Source: Streptococcus sp. HF-1907 (lineage in GTDB: Bacteria; Bacillota; Bacilli; Lactobacillales; Streptococcaceae). Taken from it: a DNA stretch of 64,000 bases. Below are positions 47,777-58,314 of this stretch, in pieces. Position 1 is the stretch's first letter, and each line of letters starts with the position of its first letter. A program made the position numbers and the translations under genes. Below the pieces are notes generated by a model. That model worked only from the letters and a program-made list of their open reading frames with translations, was not told the DNA's origin and did no database searches. Location of the stretch: positions 18,572-82,571 of the forward strand of contig NZ_JADNQT010000007.1 of assembly GCF_015594605.1 (NCBI RefSeq), read 5' to 3'.

Positions 47777-48065
47777 GTCTTATCTATGGTATAATGGCAG
47801 AGCGGAGGTCAGACGAGATAGAAGAGATAGAAGAGATAGAAGAGCACTCTCCATCCTCACTTGGCTAAAAAGTCACTAGTGAGCGGTGCTCTCTAGCTAA
47901 GATTTCACCAAATTCTGCTTAGCGAGTGGCTCTTCAACGAGAATTTCGAACGAAGATAGTTAGCGAGTGACTCTTAAAAGTGAAAAAACGAATGTTTTTT
48001 AAAAAACTGTTAACTAAAATTTTCAACTTAAAATCATTGTGAGGTGACATAAGGAGAATAATCTT
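47777..48065 (+). other. Repeat-rich intergenic region with an early promoter
   Basis: TGGTATAAT (47787-47795), an extended -10, lies just after priA, giving a leader of about 260 bases for the next gene. It contains three tandem copies of AGATAGAAG (47816-47842) and a direct repeat AGCGAGTGRCTCTT (47921-47934 and 47962-47975), with a third diverged relative near 47880. No frame of note. SD AAGGAG is before 48066. Confidence 0.5.
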
Positions 48066-49028
48066 ATGAATATTTGTATTTTAGGCTTGGGCGTGATTGG
48101 AACGACCTACGCCTATGCTTTTCAGAAGGCTGGTCATCAGGTTGAGCACTTAGTGCGTAAAGAAAAACGAGTAACTTGCCCACAGATTTTACAAGTCAAG
48201 CTACTAGATGGTCGTTTTCAGTCTAAAGGGCAGGAAACAGAAGATGATTATTCAGTTGCTCTAGCCAAGGATAAGTCTTCTTATGACTTTATTTTTGTCA
48301 GTGTTCGTTCGGGTAAGTTGCAAGCGGCTATTGACAGTTTGCGACAGGCTGAGATTAAGGGAACCTTGGTTATCTTTTGTAACCTTTGGCTCGAACGACA
48401 AGAGATTGAAGCTATTGTTGGGGATTATCCTTATATTTTAGCCTTTCCAACAGCAGGCGGTCATATGTCTGACAAGATTTTAGGTGCTGTCTTATTTGAC
48501 CATGTCATGCTGGAGAGAAAAGAGCGTGCTGATGTGTCCAATTATGAGAATTTGGTGAAGCTTTTTGATTCAGCTCATATCAAGCAGGAGCTACCTCATG
48601 ATATGCTGGAGTGGATTTGGCTCCACATGGCTATCAATGCTGGTGTGACCTCAACAGCATCTACTTTAGGTGATTTGGAAGATCCGCAAAAGCTGGCTCT
48701 AGCTTTAATGGACGACAGGAAAAATCTTGCTAGAGCTATCCAGGCTATTCGCGAAACCGTTCAGGTTGTGGCAGCTAGGCAGGTTAATTTGAAACTTTAC
48801 AAGAATGAATTGCTGCCCTACAAAATTCCCATCTGGATTGCTAGTAGACTGATGAAGCACCTATTTGCCAGTAATGAATTGACTAGACGCATCATGACTT
48901 TGCACAATGACAAAAATGATATCTTGTATGCCTGTCAGGAAGTTTACCAAACAGGTCTTGAGGCTAAGCTCTCCATGCCAGTCTTTGCAGCAAACATGAG
49001 CAAAATAGAAGAAAAACTAAAGGAATAA
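48066..49028 (+). CDS. Ketopantoate reductase family protein (PanE/ApbA-like)
   Basis: A 320-residue NAD(P)H-dependent dehydrogenase-like protein. The N-terminus [21 protein letters not shown] is a Rossmann nucleotide-binding loop (GLGVIG at about 7-12), and the C-terminal half is helical as in 6-phosphogluconate-dehydrogenase-like folds. The classic PanE residues are only partly recognisable, so the real substrate may not be ketopantoate. SD AAGGAG precedes the ATG. It sits between priA and fmt, four bases before fmt, and so is transcribed with the translation genes. A role in pantothenate synthesis is only a guess; no panB, panC or panD is near. Confidence 0.75.
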   Translation: MNICILGLGVIGTTYAYAFQKAGHQVEHLVRKEKRVTCPQILQVKLLDGRFQSKGQETEDDYSVALAKDKSSYDFIFVSVRSGKLQAAIDSLRQAEIKGTLVIFCNLWLERQEIEAIVGDYPYILAFPTAGGHMSDKILGAVLFDHVMLERKERADVSNYENLVKLFDSAHIKQELPHDMLEWIWLHMAINAGVTSTASTLGDLEDPQKLALALMDDRKNLARAIQAIRETVQVVAARQVNLKLYKNELLPYKIPIWIASRLMKHLFASNELTRRIMTLHNDKNDILYACQEVYQTGLEAKLSMPVFAANMSKIEEKLKE

Positions 49029-49032
49029 AGAC

Positions 49033-49968
49033 ATGACGAAACTTATTTTTATGGGAACGCCTGATTTTTCAGCGACGGTTCTAAAAGGTCTCTTGGCGGA
49101 TGACCGCTATGAGGTCTTAGCTGTTGTGACCCAGCCAGACCGTGCTGTTGGCCGCAAGAAAGAAATTAAAATGACCCCTGTTAAGGAAGTGGCTTTGGAG
49201 CACAATCTTCCAGTCTATCAACCTGAAAAAATATCAGGAAGCCAAGAGATGGAAGACATCATGGCACTTGGAGTTGACGGGATTGTGACCGCAGCCTTTG
49301 GTCAATTTTTACCCATGAAGCTTATCAACTCCGTTGATTTTGCCGTAAATGTCCACGCTTCGCTCCTTCCTAAATATCGCGGCGGTGCGCCTATTCATTA
49401 CGCCATCATTAACGGTGAAAAAGAAGCTGGTGTGACCATCATGGAAATGGTAGCCAAGATGGATGCTGGTGACATGGTGGCTAAGGCCTCTATCGCCATT
49501 ACCGACGAGGACAATGTGGGAACCATGTTTGAAAAGCTGGCAGTGGTTGGTCGTGACCTGTTATTAGAAACACTGCCTGGCTACATGGCTGGTGACATCA
49601 AACCTGAACCACAAGATGAAAGCCAAGCGACCTTCTCACCAAATATCAATCCTGAAGAAGAGCGTGTGGACTGGACCAAGTCATCGCGTGAGATTTTCAA
49701 TCATGTTCGTGGCATGTATCCATGGCCAGTGGCGCATACGCTACTTGACGGTAATCGCTTTAAACTTTACGAGGTGGTTATGGCAGAAGGACAAGGTCAG
49801 CCAGGTCAAATCATCGCTAAAACCAAAAAAACATTGGTTGTTGCGACAGGCAGCGGAGCTATTGAACTCAAAACGGTGCAACCAGCAGGTAAACCTCGCA
49901 TGGCTATCAAGGATTTCTTGAATGGTGTTGGTCGTAATTTGGAAGTAGGAGATTACTTTGGCAAATGA
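49033..49968 (+). CDS. fmt: Methionyl-tRNA formyltransferase
   Basis: Formylates Met on initiator tRNA with 10-formyl-tetrahydrofolate. The 311-residue protein starts [20 protein letters not shown]; the catalytic region has [20 protein letters not shown] near residue 109 (Asn, His) and the Asp in KMDAGDMV near 145. The C-terminal tRNA-binding domain is complete. The stop lies 11 bases inside rsmB, an overlap seen often in Firmicutes. Confidence 0.96.
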   Translation: MTKLIFMGTPDFSATVLKGLLADDRYEVLAVVTQPDRAVGRKKEIKMTPVKEVALEHNLPVYQPEKISGSQEMEDIMALGVDGIVTAAFGQFLPMKLINSVDFAVNVHASLLPKYRGGAPIHYAIINGEKEAGVTIMEMVAKMDAGDMVAKASIAITDEDNVGTMFEKLAVVGRDLLLETLPGYMAGDIKPEPQDESQATFSPNINPEEERVDWTKSSREIFNHVRGMYPWPVAHTLLDGNRFKLYEVVMAEGQGQPGQIIAKTKKTLVVATGSGAIELKTVQPAGKPRMAIKDFLNGVGRNLEVGDYFGK

Positions 49969-51280
49969 TTGGAAGAAGAGTGCGCGTGGGCTAGCCCTCA
50001 AAACCTTGGAAGAGGTCTTCGAAGAAGTGGCTTATTCCAATATCGCCCTCAATAAAAATCTCAAGCACAGTCAGCTTTCTGACAAGGATAAGGGCTTGGT
50101 GACAGAGATTGTTTACGGGACAGTAGCTCGCAAGATTACCCTTGAGTGGTACCTGGCGCATTTTATCGCTGACCGTGACAAGTTGGAGAAGTGGGTCTAT
50201 GACCTGCTCATGCTCAGCCTTTATCAGCTTTTATATCTGGACAATGTCCCAGCTCACGCTATTGTCAATGATGCGGTAGCTATTGCCAAAAATCGTGGTA
50301 ATAAGAAGGGTGCTGAAAAATTAGTCAATGCTGTGCTCCGCAGAGCCTCCACAGAAAACCTACCAAGTTTTGATGGCATCAAGCGCAAGAATAAGTGTTA
50401 TTCTGTCACCTATTCGGTGCCTGTTTGGTTGGTTAAAAAATTAAGTGACCAATTTGGAGAAGAGCGTGCAGTTGCCATCATGGAGAGCCTTTTTGTCCGC
50501 AATAAAGCCAGTCTTCGTGTGACAGATATGGCGCAAAAAGAGACTATCAAAACAGCTTTTGGTCTCCACGATTCAGAATTAGCACCAACTGCCTTGGTCG
50601 CTGATTCTGGTAACTTCGCTTCAACAGATTATTTTAAAAATGGCCTCATTACCATTCAAGATGAGTCTAGTCAGCTGGTGGCACCGACGCTTGATTTGCA
50701 GGGAGACGAGCAAGTCTTAGATGCCTGCGCAGCCCCTGGCGGCAAAACAACTCACATGGCTTCATATTTGACCACAGGTAAGGTAACGGCTCTGGATTTG
50801 TATGACCACAAGTTGGCCTTGATTGAAGAAAATGCAGAGCGCCTCCATGTCGCTGACAAGATTTCTACTAAAAAGCTTGATGCAACCAAGGTTCACGAGG
50901 TCTTTGCAGCGGATTCGTTTGACAAGATTTTGGTAGATGCCCCATGTTCTGGAATCGGTCTTATCCGACGCAAACCAGACATCAAGTATAACAAAGAGAA
51001 TCAAGATTTTGCTTCGCTTCAAAAAATTCAGCTGGAGATTCTAGAAAGCGTTTGTCAAACCTTACGTAAAGGTGGTATAATAACCTATAGTACTTGTACT
51101 ATTTTTGAGGAAGAAAATTTCCAAGTATTGCAACAATTCTTGGAGACACACCCCAATTTTGAACAAGTTCAACTAAGTCATACACAGGAAGCTATTGTCA
51201 AGGACGGTTGTCTATGGATTACCCCTGAGCAATATCACACAGACGGCTTTTTTATCGGACAAATCCGTCGTATCTTGTAG
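49958..51280 (+). CDS. rsmB: 16S rRNA (cytosine-967-C5) methyltransferase
   Basis: A 440-residue m5C methyltransferase (Sun/Fmu) acting on C967 of 16S rRNA. An N-terminal NusB-like domain (about 1-140; [20 protein letters not shown]) precedes the catalytic domain, which has the SAM loop [18 protein letters not shown] near residue 250, the motif IV Cys in [17 protein letters not shown] near 325 and the catalytic Cys in [12 protein letters not shown] near 375. The start is TTG at 49958 with TAGGAG six bases upstream; no ATG nearby fits. It overlaps fmt by 11 bases. stp begins 37 bases after its stop. Confidence 0.94.
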   Translation: MANDWKKSARGLALKTLEEVFEEVAYSNIALNKNLKHSQLSDKDKGLVTEIVYGTVARKITLEWYLAHFIADRDKLEKWVYDLLMLSLYQLLYLDNVPAHAIVNDAVAIAKNRGNKKGAEKLVNAVLRRASTENLPSFDGIKRKNKCYSVTYSVPVWLVKKLSDQFGEERAVAIMESLFVRNKASLRVTDMAQKETIKTAFGLHDSELAPTALVADSGNFASTDYFKNGLITIQDESSQLVAPTLDLQGDEQVLDACAAPGGKTTHMASYLTTGKVTALDLYDHKLALIEENAERLHVADKISTKKLDATKVHEVFAADSFDKILVDAPCSGIGLIRRKPDIKYNKENQDFASLQKIQLEILESVCQTLRKGGIITYSTCTIFEEENFQVLQQFLETHPNFEQVQLSHTQEAIVKDGCLWITPEQYHTDGFFIGQIRRIL

Positions 51281-51317
51281 TGTCTAGGAGGAAACTGACG
51301 TCGTCAGATATAAGATT

Positions 51318-52055
51318 ATGGAAATTTCACTTATAACAGACATTGGGCAAAAACGCTCAAACAATCAGGATTTTGTTAATAAATTTGAAAACAAATCAGG
51401 CATCCCACTAATCGTATTGGCAGATGGGATGGGAGGACACCGTGCAGGAAATATCGCCAGTGAAATGACTGTTACTGACCTTGGTCAAGCATGGGTCAAC
51501 ACTGAGTTTACTGACTTAGCACAAATTCGTGACTGGATGTTAGTAACGATTGCTGACGAAAACCGCAAGATTTTCGAATTGGGTCAAACGGATGATTACA
51601 AAGGCATGGGAACAACCATTGAAGCGATTGCGCCAGTGGGAAATAATGTGATTTATGCCCACGTTGGAGACTCACGTATTGGACTTGTTCGTAATGGCGA
51701 ATATCGTTTGTTGACAAGTGACCACTCTTTGGTTAATGAATTAGTTAAAGCTGGTCAATTAACAGAAGAAGAAGCTGCTAGTCACCCGCAAAAAAATATC
51801 ATCACACAATCAATCGGTCAAGCCAATCCTGTTGAACCAGATTTGGGTATCCAAAACTTGGAAGCAGGCGATTACTTGGTCGCTAACAGTGATGGACTCA
51901 CAAATATGCTCAATAACGACGAAATTGCTACGGTCTTAATGCAAGAAAAATCTCTTGATGATAAAAACAGAGATTTGATTACACTTGCCAACCACCGTGG
52001 TGGCTTTGATAATATTACTGTAGTATTGATCCATATTGAAAGTGAGGCTGTTTAA
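51318..52055 (+). CDS. stp: PP2C-family serine/threonine protein phosphatase
   Basis: The partner phosphatase of the downstream kinase, called PhpP, PppL or Stp in streptococci; it removes phosphate from Ser and Thr on division and wall proteins. The 245-residue cytoplasmic protein has the metal-binding Asp residues in RSNNQDFV (about 13-20), [16 protein letters not shown] (about 34-49), VGDSRIGLV near 115 and the DNITVVLI end near 230. Its stop overlaps the kinase start by one base (TAATG), so the pair is made together. Confidence 0.95.
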   Translation: MEISLITDIGQKRSNNQDFVNKFENKSGIPLIVLADGMGGHRAGNIASEMTVTDLGQAWVNTEFTDLAQIRDWMLVTIADENRKIFELGQTDDYKGMGTTIEAIAPVGNNVIYAHVGDSRIGLVRNGEYRLLTSDHSLVNELVKAGQLTEEEAASHPQKNIITQSIGQANPVEPDLGIQNLEAGDYLVANSDGLTNMLNNDEIATVLMQEKSLDDKNRDLITLANHRGGFDNITVVLIHIESEAV

Positions 52056-53968
52056 TGATTCAGATTGGCAAATTATTTGCTGGTCGTTATCGAATCCTTA
52101 AATCTATCGGACGAGGCGGAATGGCGGATGTTTATCTAGCTCGTGATTTGATTTTAGATAATGAAGAAGTAGCCATTAAAGTGCTGCGGACCAATTATCA
52201 AACTGATCAAATTGCTGTTGCGCGTTTTCAGCGTGAAGCGCGAGCAATGGCAGAGCTAATCCATCCTAATATTGTTGCTATTCGTGATATAGGAGAAGAA
52301 GACGGTCAGCAATTCTTAGTAATGGAATATGTTGACGGTTCTGATTTGAAAAAATACATTCAGGATCATGCTCCCCTCTCTAACAACGATGTTGTTAAAA
52401 TCATGGAAGAGGTTCTTTCGGCTATGTCACTAGCCCATCAAAAAGGGATTGTGCATAGGGATTTAAAACCTCAAAATATTCTCTTGACCAAGGATGGAAC
52501 GGTCAAGGTTACAGACTTTGGGATTGCGGTGGCTTTTGCTGAAACTAGCCTGACGCAAACCAATTCAATGCTGGGAAGTGTTCACTACCTTTCACCAGAA
52601 CAAGCGCGTGGCTCTAAGGCAACGGTTCAAAGTGATATTTATGCCATGGGTATTATGCTCTTTGAAATGCTGACAGGGCACATTCCTTACGATGGTGATA
52701 GTGCGGTGACGATTGCTCTGCAACATTTCCAGAAACCATTACCATCAATTATTGCAGAAAATAAAAATGTTCCTCAAGCTCTGGAGAATGTTGTCATCAA
52801 AGCGACAGCTAAGAAGTTAGCAAACCGTTATAAGTCGACTTATGAAATGAGTCAAGATTTGATGACAGCGCTCAGCTATAATCGTAGCCGTGAGGCTAAG
52901 TTAGTTTTTGAGGATACTGAAAGTACCAAACCACTTCCTAAGGTGACCGCTTCTAGCCCGTCCTTGTCGACTGAGCAGTTGCGTAAGCCTAAGGAAGAGG
53001 TTAAAGAGCCAGAGAAAAAAGATGAACCGGTTAAAAACCATAAGCAGACGAAGCCTAAAAAATCCCGTCGTGGATTGTTGGGAATCATCTTCAAGGTTTT
53101 GTTTGCCTTGGTGATTGTCGGAGTGGCAGCCTTTGCCTACTTCACTTTAACAAGCCCATCAACGGTTAAGGTACCAGATGTTTCGGGCAAGACCCTTCAA
53201 GTGGCTAAGTCTGAGATTACTAATACTGGCTTGAAAGTCGGTAGTGTTCAGACGGTTGATAGTGATGTTGATAAAGGTAAGGTTGTTAAAACCGATCCAA
53301 CTTCTGGCACATCCCGTCGAGAAGGTTCGAAGGTAAACATTTATGTTTCAGCTGGAAATGCTGGATTCACCTTAGAAGATTATTCCAATCAGGATTATGA
53401 GACAGTTGTAGCAACCTTGAAAAATCAATACGGTGTCAAAGCTTCTTTGATTAAAATCAAGAAAGTAACCACTAGGTATCATCAGGCTGGCACGATTATC
53501 AAACAATCGATTAAAGCTGGAACTCGTTTTAATCCAAATGGAACGACTAAGTTGACCTTAACAGTAGCTGCTAGTGATACAGTAACCATGCCAAATGTGA
53601 CAGGAATGACTTATGGTGATGCTCTTAGTACATTGAAAGATTTAGGCGTTAAATCATCAAAAATCAACGTCTATCAGCAAACTGGAAGTGATTACACACT
53701 TGTTTCTTCACCGTCTTCAACAGCTGTGATTAGCGAACAAGAGCCATATTATGGTACGACGATTAGTTTATCTAGTGATACAATCAATCTTTATATTTAT
53801 GCAAGCTTGCCATCAAGTAGTTCTAGCACGCAAGTTAGCAGCTCAGAGACAGTAGAGGAAAGTTCAAGCTCATCATCTACGAGCTCTTCAACAGAGTATT
53901 CATCGTCATCATCGTCATCATCGACTGAAGCCTCTAGTTCATCAGATACTGAACTTACTGGACAATAG
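52055..53968 (+). CDS. stkP: Membrane Ser/Thr protein kinase with PASTA domains
   Basis: StkP/PknB senses wall precursors and phosphorylates division proteins. The 637-residue protein has a cytoplasmic kinase: Gly loop GRGGMADVY (19-27), ATP Lys 42, catalytic H134-R-D136, Mg-binding D154-F-G156, and an activation loop with Thr residues ([10 protein letters not shown]). A Lys-rich linker leads to one membrane segment (about 345-366), then three or four PASTA repeats (first from [17 protein letters not shown]) and an unusually long Ser-rich tail of about 50 residues. Known targets in pneumococcus include MapZ and GpsB partners, both encoded here. It is followed by a strong terminator. Confidence 0.95.
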   Translation: MIQIGKLFAGRYRILKSIGRGGMADVYLARDLILDNEEVAIKVLRTNYQTDQIAVARFQREARAMAELIHPNIVAIRDIGEEDGQQFLVMEYVDGSDLKKYIQDHAPLSNNDVVKIMEEVLSAMSLAHQKGIVHRDLKPQNILLTKDGTVKVTDFGIAVAFAETSLTQTNSMLGSVHYLSPEQARGSKATVQSDIYAMGIMLFEMLTGHIPYDGDSAVTIALQHFQKPLPSIIAENKNVPQALENVVIKATAKKLANRYKSTYEMSQDLMTALSYNRSREAKLVFEDTESTKPLPKVTASSPSLSTEQLRKPKEEVKEPEKKDEPVKNHKQTKPKKSRRGLLGIIFKVLFALVIVGVAAFAYFTLTSPSTVKVPDVSGKTLQVAKSEITNTGLKVGSVQTVDSDVDKGKVVKTDPTSGTSRREGSKVNIYVSAGNAGFTLEDYSNQDYETVVATLKNQYGVKASLIKIKKVTTRYHQAGTIIKQSIKAGTRFNPNGTTKLTLTVAASDTVTMPNVTGMTYGDALSTLKDLGVKSSKINVYQQTGSDYTLVSSPSSTAVISEQEPYYGTTISLSSDTINLYIYASLPSSSSSTQVSSSETVEESSSSSSTSSSTEYSSSSSSSSTEASSSSDTELTGQ

Positions 53969-53974
53969 TGTCGT

Positions 53975-54004
53975 TAAAACCAGGACAGAACGTCTTGGTT
54001 TTTT
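53975..54004 (+). terminator. Terminator of the fmt-rsmB-stp-stkP series
   Basis: AAAACCAGGAC pairs over 11 positions (one GU) with GTCTTGGTTTT around AGAAC; T-run follows. Confidence 0.85.
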
Positions 54005-54028
54005 CTCTTGCGCTAGCCCCTGTCTTTC

Positions 54029-54066
54029 AAATTGCGAGTGCAATTTAGGGGGCTTTTTGGTACAAT
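54029..54066 (+). promoter_or_regulatory. Promoter of liaFSR with an inverted repeat at the -35 position
   Basis: TGGTACAAT (54058-54066) is an extended -10. AAATTGC (54029-54035) and GCAATTT (54040-54046) form a perfect 7-bp inverted repeat with a 4-base centre at the -35 region. It may be a LiaR site for self-activation; I cannot match it to a known consensus. Confidence 0.5.
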
Positions 54067-54100
54067 ACCAGTTAGATAAGCTCTTTGAGAGGAGGAATGG

Positions 54101-54796
54101 ATGAAAAAATTTCAGTTTTTCTTATTAGTTGAATGTGTGTTGTTAGCTTTGGGGCTGATGACCATTTTAGCTAATGATTTATCAAATTTTATTTTTTTGT
54201 TGGCTTTAATATTGTTAGCCTTACGTTTTTACAATCAAGGGAGTCATAGTAATTTTCTGTTAACAACCAGTCTTTTGTTACTCTTTTTGATTATGATGCT
54301 CAATCCTTATATCGTAGCTGGCTTTGTACTGGCTATCGTCTATGTCCTAATCAATCATTTTTCACAGGTCAAAAAGAAAAATCGCTATGCCTTGATTCAA
54401 TTTAAGAAGGACGATGTAGAGGTCAAGACGGTTCGTAACCAATGGATTGGTTCAAATAATCATGAGAGTGATTTTTATGCTTTTGAAGATATCAATATCA
54501 TTCGCCTTTCGGGTACTGATACCATCGATTTGACCAATGTCATCGTTTCTGGGCATGACAATGTCATCATGATTCAAAAGGTCTTTGGCGCGACTAAAGT
54601 TTTGGTGCCAATCGATGTAGCGGTCTGCGCAGATATCAGCTCGGTTTATGGCAGTGTTCGCTATTTTGATTTTGAAGAATATGATTTGCGAAATGAGTCC
54701 ATCAAACTGCGTTATGAAGAGGATGCTAAACCATTAAAACAAGTCAAATTAATTGTCAATATCATCGCAGGTGACGTGGAGGTGGTTCGGAAATGA
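54101..54796 (+). CDS. liaF: LiaF, membrane inhibitor of the LiaRS system
   Basis: LiaF keeps the LiaS kinase silent until the envelope is damaged. The 231-residue protein has three or four hydrophobic segments in the first 90 residues (for example ECVLLALGLMTILAN and FIFLLALILLALRFY) and a C-terminal soluble beta-rich domain (from about 110) with GDVEVVRK at the end, typical of the YvqF/VraT family. SD GGAGGAAT precedes the ATG. Its stop overlaps the start of liaS by four bases. Confidence 0.9.
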   Translation: MKKFQFFLLVECVLLALGLMTILANDLSNFIFLLALILLALRFYNQGSHSNFLLTTSLLLLFLIMMLNPYIVAGFVLAIVYVLINHFSQVKKKNRYALIQFKKDDVEVKTVRNQWIGSNNHESDFYAFEDINIIRLSGTDTIDLTNVIVSGHDNVIMIQKVFGATKVLVPIDVAVCADISSVYGSVRYFDFEEYDLRNESIKLRYEEDAKPLKQVKLIVNIIAGDVEVVRK

Positions 54797-55812
54797 AAAA
54801 AAATGATTATTTCCTTTTTCTACTCTATGCAGCCGTCATCATTTTTGCCATTATTTTTGTTGTTCTGACTAGTTTAAATATCAATATTTGGAAACTCTTT
54901 TCTAACATCTGGGTTCTGGAACATTTTTTATTTACAGTCGTCCTTCTGACCTTCTCAATTGCTGTTTTATTGCTCTTGCTTTGGTATATTTTGGATGACA
55001 ATAGCAAACGCCATATCAATCAAAATTTGCGTCGTATTCTCAATAATCAGTCCATCCGAGTTGTCGAAGATTCTGAAATCAACATCAACCTAGCTCGGCT
55101 ATCTAAAAAAATGAGCCATTTAACGACTAGCCTGCAAAATACGGAAAACAGCCGTATTTTAAATAGTCAAGAGATTGTCAAACAAGAGCGTCGTAGGATT
55201 GCGCGTGACCTTCACGATACGGTCAGCCAAGAATTATTTGCTTCATCGATGATTTTATCGGGCTTGTCACAGAATCTCACCCAGCTTCCTCAAGAACAAC
55301 TTCAAGACCAGCTCAAGGTAGTCGAGGAAATGTTGCAACATGCCCAAAACGATTTGCGGATTTTACTGCTTCACTTACGTCCGATTGAGTTAGAAAACAA
55401 ATCCTTATTAGAAGGCTTTGATATGATTTTGAAGGAATTGACAGACAAAAGTAATATTGAAGTTGTTTATCGAAAAAATATTGATAAACTGCCTAAGAAG
55501 GTTGAAGATAATGTCTTTCGTATCGGTCAGGAAGTGATTTCAAATACCTTGAAGCATTCCAAGGCAACTCGTTTGGAAGTCTACTTGAACCAGACGGAAA
55601 ATGAATTACAGTTAAAAATGGTTGACAATGGTATCGGATTTGATATGGATGAAAGTCATGATTTGAGTTACGGGCTCAAGAATATCAAGGACCGTGTTGA
55701 TGACCTGGGAGGGACTCTGCAATTGCTCAGTCAGCCCGACAAAGGTGTTAGCATGGATATTCGTTTGCCCCTAGTGCCAGAGGAAAAAGGAGATAACAAT
55801 GGCGAAAATTAA
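54793..55812 (+). CDS. liaS: Sensor histidine kinase LiaS
   Basis: A 339-residue kinase of the intramembrane-sensing group that responds to lipid II-cycle stress, for example by bacitracin or cationic peptides. Two membrane segments (about 7-28 and 43-66) with a very short outside loop are followed by a coiled linker, the HisKA_3 domain with the phosphorylated H141 in RRIARDLHDTVSQELFA, and the ATPase domain with N-box SNTLKHSKATRLEVYL and GLKNIKDRVDDLGG. It overlaps liaF (ATGA) and liaR by 14 bases, so the three proteins are coupled. Confidence 0.94.
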   Translation: MKKNDYFLFLLYAAVIIFAIIFVVLTSLNINIWKLFSNIWVLEHFLFTVVLLTFSIAVLLLLLWYILDDNSKRHINQNLRRILNNQSIRVVEDSEININLARLSKKMSHLTTSLQNTENSRILNSQEIVKQERRRIARDLHDTVSQELFASSMILSGLSQNLTQLPQEQLQDQLKVVEEMLQHAQNDLRILLLHLRPIELENKSLLEGFDMILKELTDKSNIEVVYRKNIDKLPKKVEDNVFRIGQEVISNTLKHSKATRLEVYLNQTENELQLKMVDNGIGFDMDESHDLSYGLKNIKDRVDDLGGTLQLLSQPDKGVSMDIRLPLVPEEKGDNNGEN

Positions 55813-56440
55813 AGTGATTTTGGTGGATGACCACGAGATGGTGCGACTGGGCTTGAAGAGTTTTTTGAACCTCCAGCCGGATGTTGAAGTAGTCGGTGAA
55901 GCCTCTAATGGCAGAGCTGGGATTGAGTTGGCTCTTGACTTATACCCTGATGTAGTTGTTATGGACTTGGTTATGCCCGAGATGGATGGTGTCGAAGCAA
56001 CTTTAGAACTATTGAAAGATTGGCCAGATGCTAAAATTTTAGTGCTGACATCGTATTTGGATAATGAAAAAATTTACCCAGTCATTGATGCGGGGGCTAA
56101 AGGTTACATGTTAAAAACGTCCAGCGCAGCAGAAATTCTCAATGCCATCAAGAAAGTGGCCTTAGGCGAATTAGCCATTGAAACTGAGGTAGATAAAAAA
56201 ATCAAGGCTCACGATGCTAATCCAGACCTCCATGAAGATTTGACAGCCCGCGAACGCGATATCCTTAACCTGCTAGCTAAAGGCTACGATAATCAGACCA
56301 TTGCTGATAAGCTTTTCATCTCCTTAAAGACAGTAAAAACCCACGTGTCTAATATTTTAGCTAAGCTCAATGTAACGGACCGCACTCAGGCAGTTGTCTA
56401 TGCTTTCCAACACCATTTAGTCCCACAAGATGACCATTAA
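55799..56440 (+). CDS. liaR: Response regulator LiaR (NarL family)
   Basis: The DNA-binding partner of LiaS. The 213-residue protein has a receiver domain with the acidic pair D10-D11, phosphorylated D56 in VVVMDLVMPEMDG and Lys in GYMLKTS, then a LuxR-type helix-turn-helix starting LTARERDILNLLAKGYDNQTIADKL (in two overlapping halves, about 146-170). SD AGGAGA lies inside liaS. In streptococci LiaR controls envelope stress genes and its own operon. The stop is followed by a new promoter for the HAD-cyclophilin gene. Confidence 0.95.
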   Translation: MAKIKVILVDDHEMVRLGLKSFLNLQPDVEVVGEASNGRAGIELALDLYPDVVVMDLVMPEMDGVEATLELLKDWPDAKILVLTSYLDNEKIYPVIDAGAKGYMLKTSSAAEILNAIKKVALGELAIETEVDKKIKAHDANPDLHEDLTARERDILNLLAKGYDNQTIADKLFISLKTVKTHVSNILAKLNVTDRTQAVVYAFQHHLVPQDDH

Positions 56441-56441
56441 A

Positions 56442-56450
56442 TGGTATAAT
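56442..56450 (+). promoter_or_regulatory. Extended -10 promoter of the HAD-cyclophilin gene
   Basis: TGGTATAAT ends 30 bases before the start codon and immediately follows the liaR stop. Confidence 0.55.
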
Positions 56451-56480
56451 AATCTCATGACTGTTTGAAAGAGGAGTACT

Positions 56481-57881
56481 ATGGACGCGAAAACGAAATA
56501 CAAAGCCAAAAAAATTAAAGCAGTTTTCTTTGATATTGATGACACCCTTCGTGTGAAAGACACAGGTTATATGCCACCGTCAATTCCAAAAGTATTTGAA
56601 GCTCTCAAGAAAAAAGGAATTATTACAGGGATTGCTTCAGGTCGTGCACGTTATGGAGTGCCACAGGAAATTCAAGATTTGAATGCTGACTATTGTGTCA
56701 AACTCAACGGTGCTTACGTCAAAGATAAGGATAAAAACATTATCTTCCATCGCCCTATCCCAGCGGATTTAGTGGAAAAATACAAGACTTGGGCTGATGA
56801 AGTTGGTATCAAATACGGCCTTGCTGGTCGTTACGAAGCAGTTTTGTCTGCACGTGATGAACTCGTCAATGATGCTATTGATATTGTCTATCATGATTTG
56901 GCTGTCAATCCAGATTTTAATAAAGACCATGATGTCTATCAGATGTGGACATTTGAGAATCAAGGAGATGACCTTCAATTACCAGAAGAATTAGCTGAAC
57001 ACTTACGACTTGTTCGTTGGCATGATCATTCGTCTGATGTTGTCTTAAAAGGGACATCAAAAGCTCTAGGTGTTTCGAAAGTTGTCGAACATTTGGGATT
57101 GAAGCCTGAAAATGTCTTAGTTTTCGGTGACGAACTCAATGATTTGGAACTTTTTGATTATGCAGGCTTGGCTATCGCCATGGGCGTTTCGCATCCAGAA
57201 ACTCAGAAAAAAGCAGATTTTGTTACAAAAAAAGTAGAAGAAGACGGCATCTTATATGCCTTGGAGGAATTAGGTTTGGTAGAAAAAGAATTAAACTTCC
57301 CACAAACAGAAATTGATACATTTGATGGTCCAGTAGCAACAATCAAGACAAATCATGGTGACATGACAGTGAAATTATTCCCTGACCATGCGCCAAAAAC
57401 CGTTGCAAACTTCCTTGGACTTGCCAAAGAAGGTTACTATGACGGCATTATTTTCCACCGCATTATCCCAGAATTTATGATTCAAGGTGGTGACCCAACT
57501 GGCACAGGTATGGGCGGGAAGTCTATCTATGGTGAAAGTTTTGAAGATGAGTTTTCAGAAGAACTTTACAACGTTCGCGGTGCTCTCTCAATGGCTAACG
57601 CTGGACCAAATACTAATGGTAGCCAATTCTTCATCGTTCAAAATTCAAAAATTCCATACGCTAAAAAAGAATTAGAACGTGGCGGTTGGCCTGCTCCAAT
57701 TGCTGAAATGTATGCGATAGAAGGTGGAACACCACACCTTGACCGCCGTCATACAGTCTTTGGTCAATTAGTCGGTGAAGAATCATTCAAAGTCTTAGAC
57801 GAAATTGCCAATGTTGAAACAGGTGCTCAAGATAAACCAAAAGAAGATGTTGTCATTGAAACAATTGAGGTAGCAGAATAA
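56481..57881 (+). CDS. Fusion of a Cof-type HAD phosphatase and a cyclophilin peptidyl-prolyl isomerase
   Basis: A 466-residue two-domain protein. Residues about 10-265 are a HAD-IIB (Cof) phosphatase: motif [10 protein letters not shown] (Asp 19/21 region), motif II in IASGRARYG and motif [16 protein letters not shown]. Residues about 275-466 are a cyclophilin: [39 protein letters not shown] with the catalytic Arg, and [16 protein letters not shown]. There is no signal peptide, so both halves work in the cytoplasm. The fusion is known to me from other streptococci. How phosphatase and prolyl isomerase cooperate is not known. SD GAGGAG precedes the ATG; cvfD starts one base after the stop. 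Confidence 0.92.
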   Translation: MDAKTKYKAKKIKAVFFDIDDTLRVKDTGYMPPSIPKVFEALKKKGIITGIASGRARYGVPQEIQDLNADYCVKLNGAYVKDKDKNIIFHRPIPADLVEKYKTWADEVGIKYGLAGRYEAVLSARDELVNDAIDIVYHDLAVNPDFNKDHDVYQMWTFENQGDDLQLPEELAEHLRLVRWHDHSSDVVLKGTSKALGVSKVVEHLGLKPENVLVFGDELNDLELFDYAGLAIAMGVSHPETQKKADFVTKKVEEDGILYALEELGLVEKELNFPQTEIDTFDGPVATIKTNHGDMTVKLFPDHAPKTVANFLGLAKEGYYDGIIFHRIIPEFMIQGGDPTGTGMGGKSIYGESFEDEFSEELYNVRGALSMANAGPNTNGSQFFIVQNSKIPYAKKELERGGWPAPIAEMYAIEGGTPHLDRRHTVFGQLVGEESFKVLDEIANVETGAQDKPKEDVVIETIEVAE

Positions 57882-57882
57882 G

Positions 57883-58242
57883 ATGAAAATTGGTGATAAG
57901 TTAGAGGGAACAGTAACAGGAATTAGACCCTACGGTGCCTTTGTTCAATTAGAAAATGGGACGACAGGACTTATTCACATTTCAGAAATCAAAACAGGCT
58001 ATATTGATAATATTTACAACGTCTTGTCAGTAGGTGACCAGGTTTTCGTTCAAGTTGTCGATTATGATGAATACACGCAAAAGGCAAGTTTGTCACTGAG
58101 AACACTTGAGGAAGAAAAGCACCACCATCAACACAGACACCGTTTTTCAAATAACCGTGCTAACATTGGTTTTAAACCCTTTGAAACCCAGTTGCCAATT
58201 TGGATTAAAGAAAGTCTGGATTATTTGCAGCATCGCGACTAA
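57883..58242 (+). CDS. cvfD: S1-domain RNA-binding protein (CvfD/GSP13-like)
   Basis: A 119-residue protein with one S1 RNA-binding domain in the first 75 residues (GDKLEGTVTGIRPYGAFVQL, then GLIHISEIK) and a His-rich linker (HHHQHRHRF) before a short C-terminal part ending LPIWIKESLDYLQHRD. This is the CvfD/Ygs group, a post-transcriptional regulator of stress and virulence genes in pneumococcus. It starts one base after the stop of the fusion gene, without room for its own promoter. A long hairpin separates it from the convergent pflA relic. Confidence 0.85.
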   Translation: MKIGDKLEGTVTGIRPYGAFVQLENGTTGLIHISEIKTGYIDNIYNVLSVGDQVFVQVVDYDEYTQKASLSLRTLEEEKHHHQHRHRFSNNRANIGFKPFETQLPIWIKESLDYLQHRD

Positions 58243-58271
58243 GAGAAAAACAGAAAATCTCTGGTTCAACT

Positions 58272-58314
58272 AAAAATGCATGTCCCTGAAAGTAATTTTG
58301 GGCATGCATTTTTT
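58272..58314. terminator. Bidirectional terminator after cvfD
   Basis: AAAAATGCATG (58272-58282) with TCCC pairs with GGG-CATGCATTTTT (ending near 58314). It overlaps the last bases of the convergent pflA relic. Confidence 0.85.
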
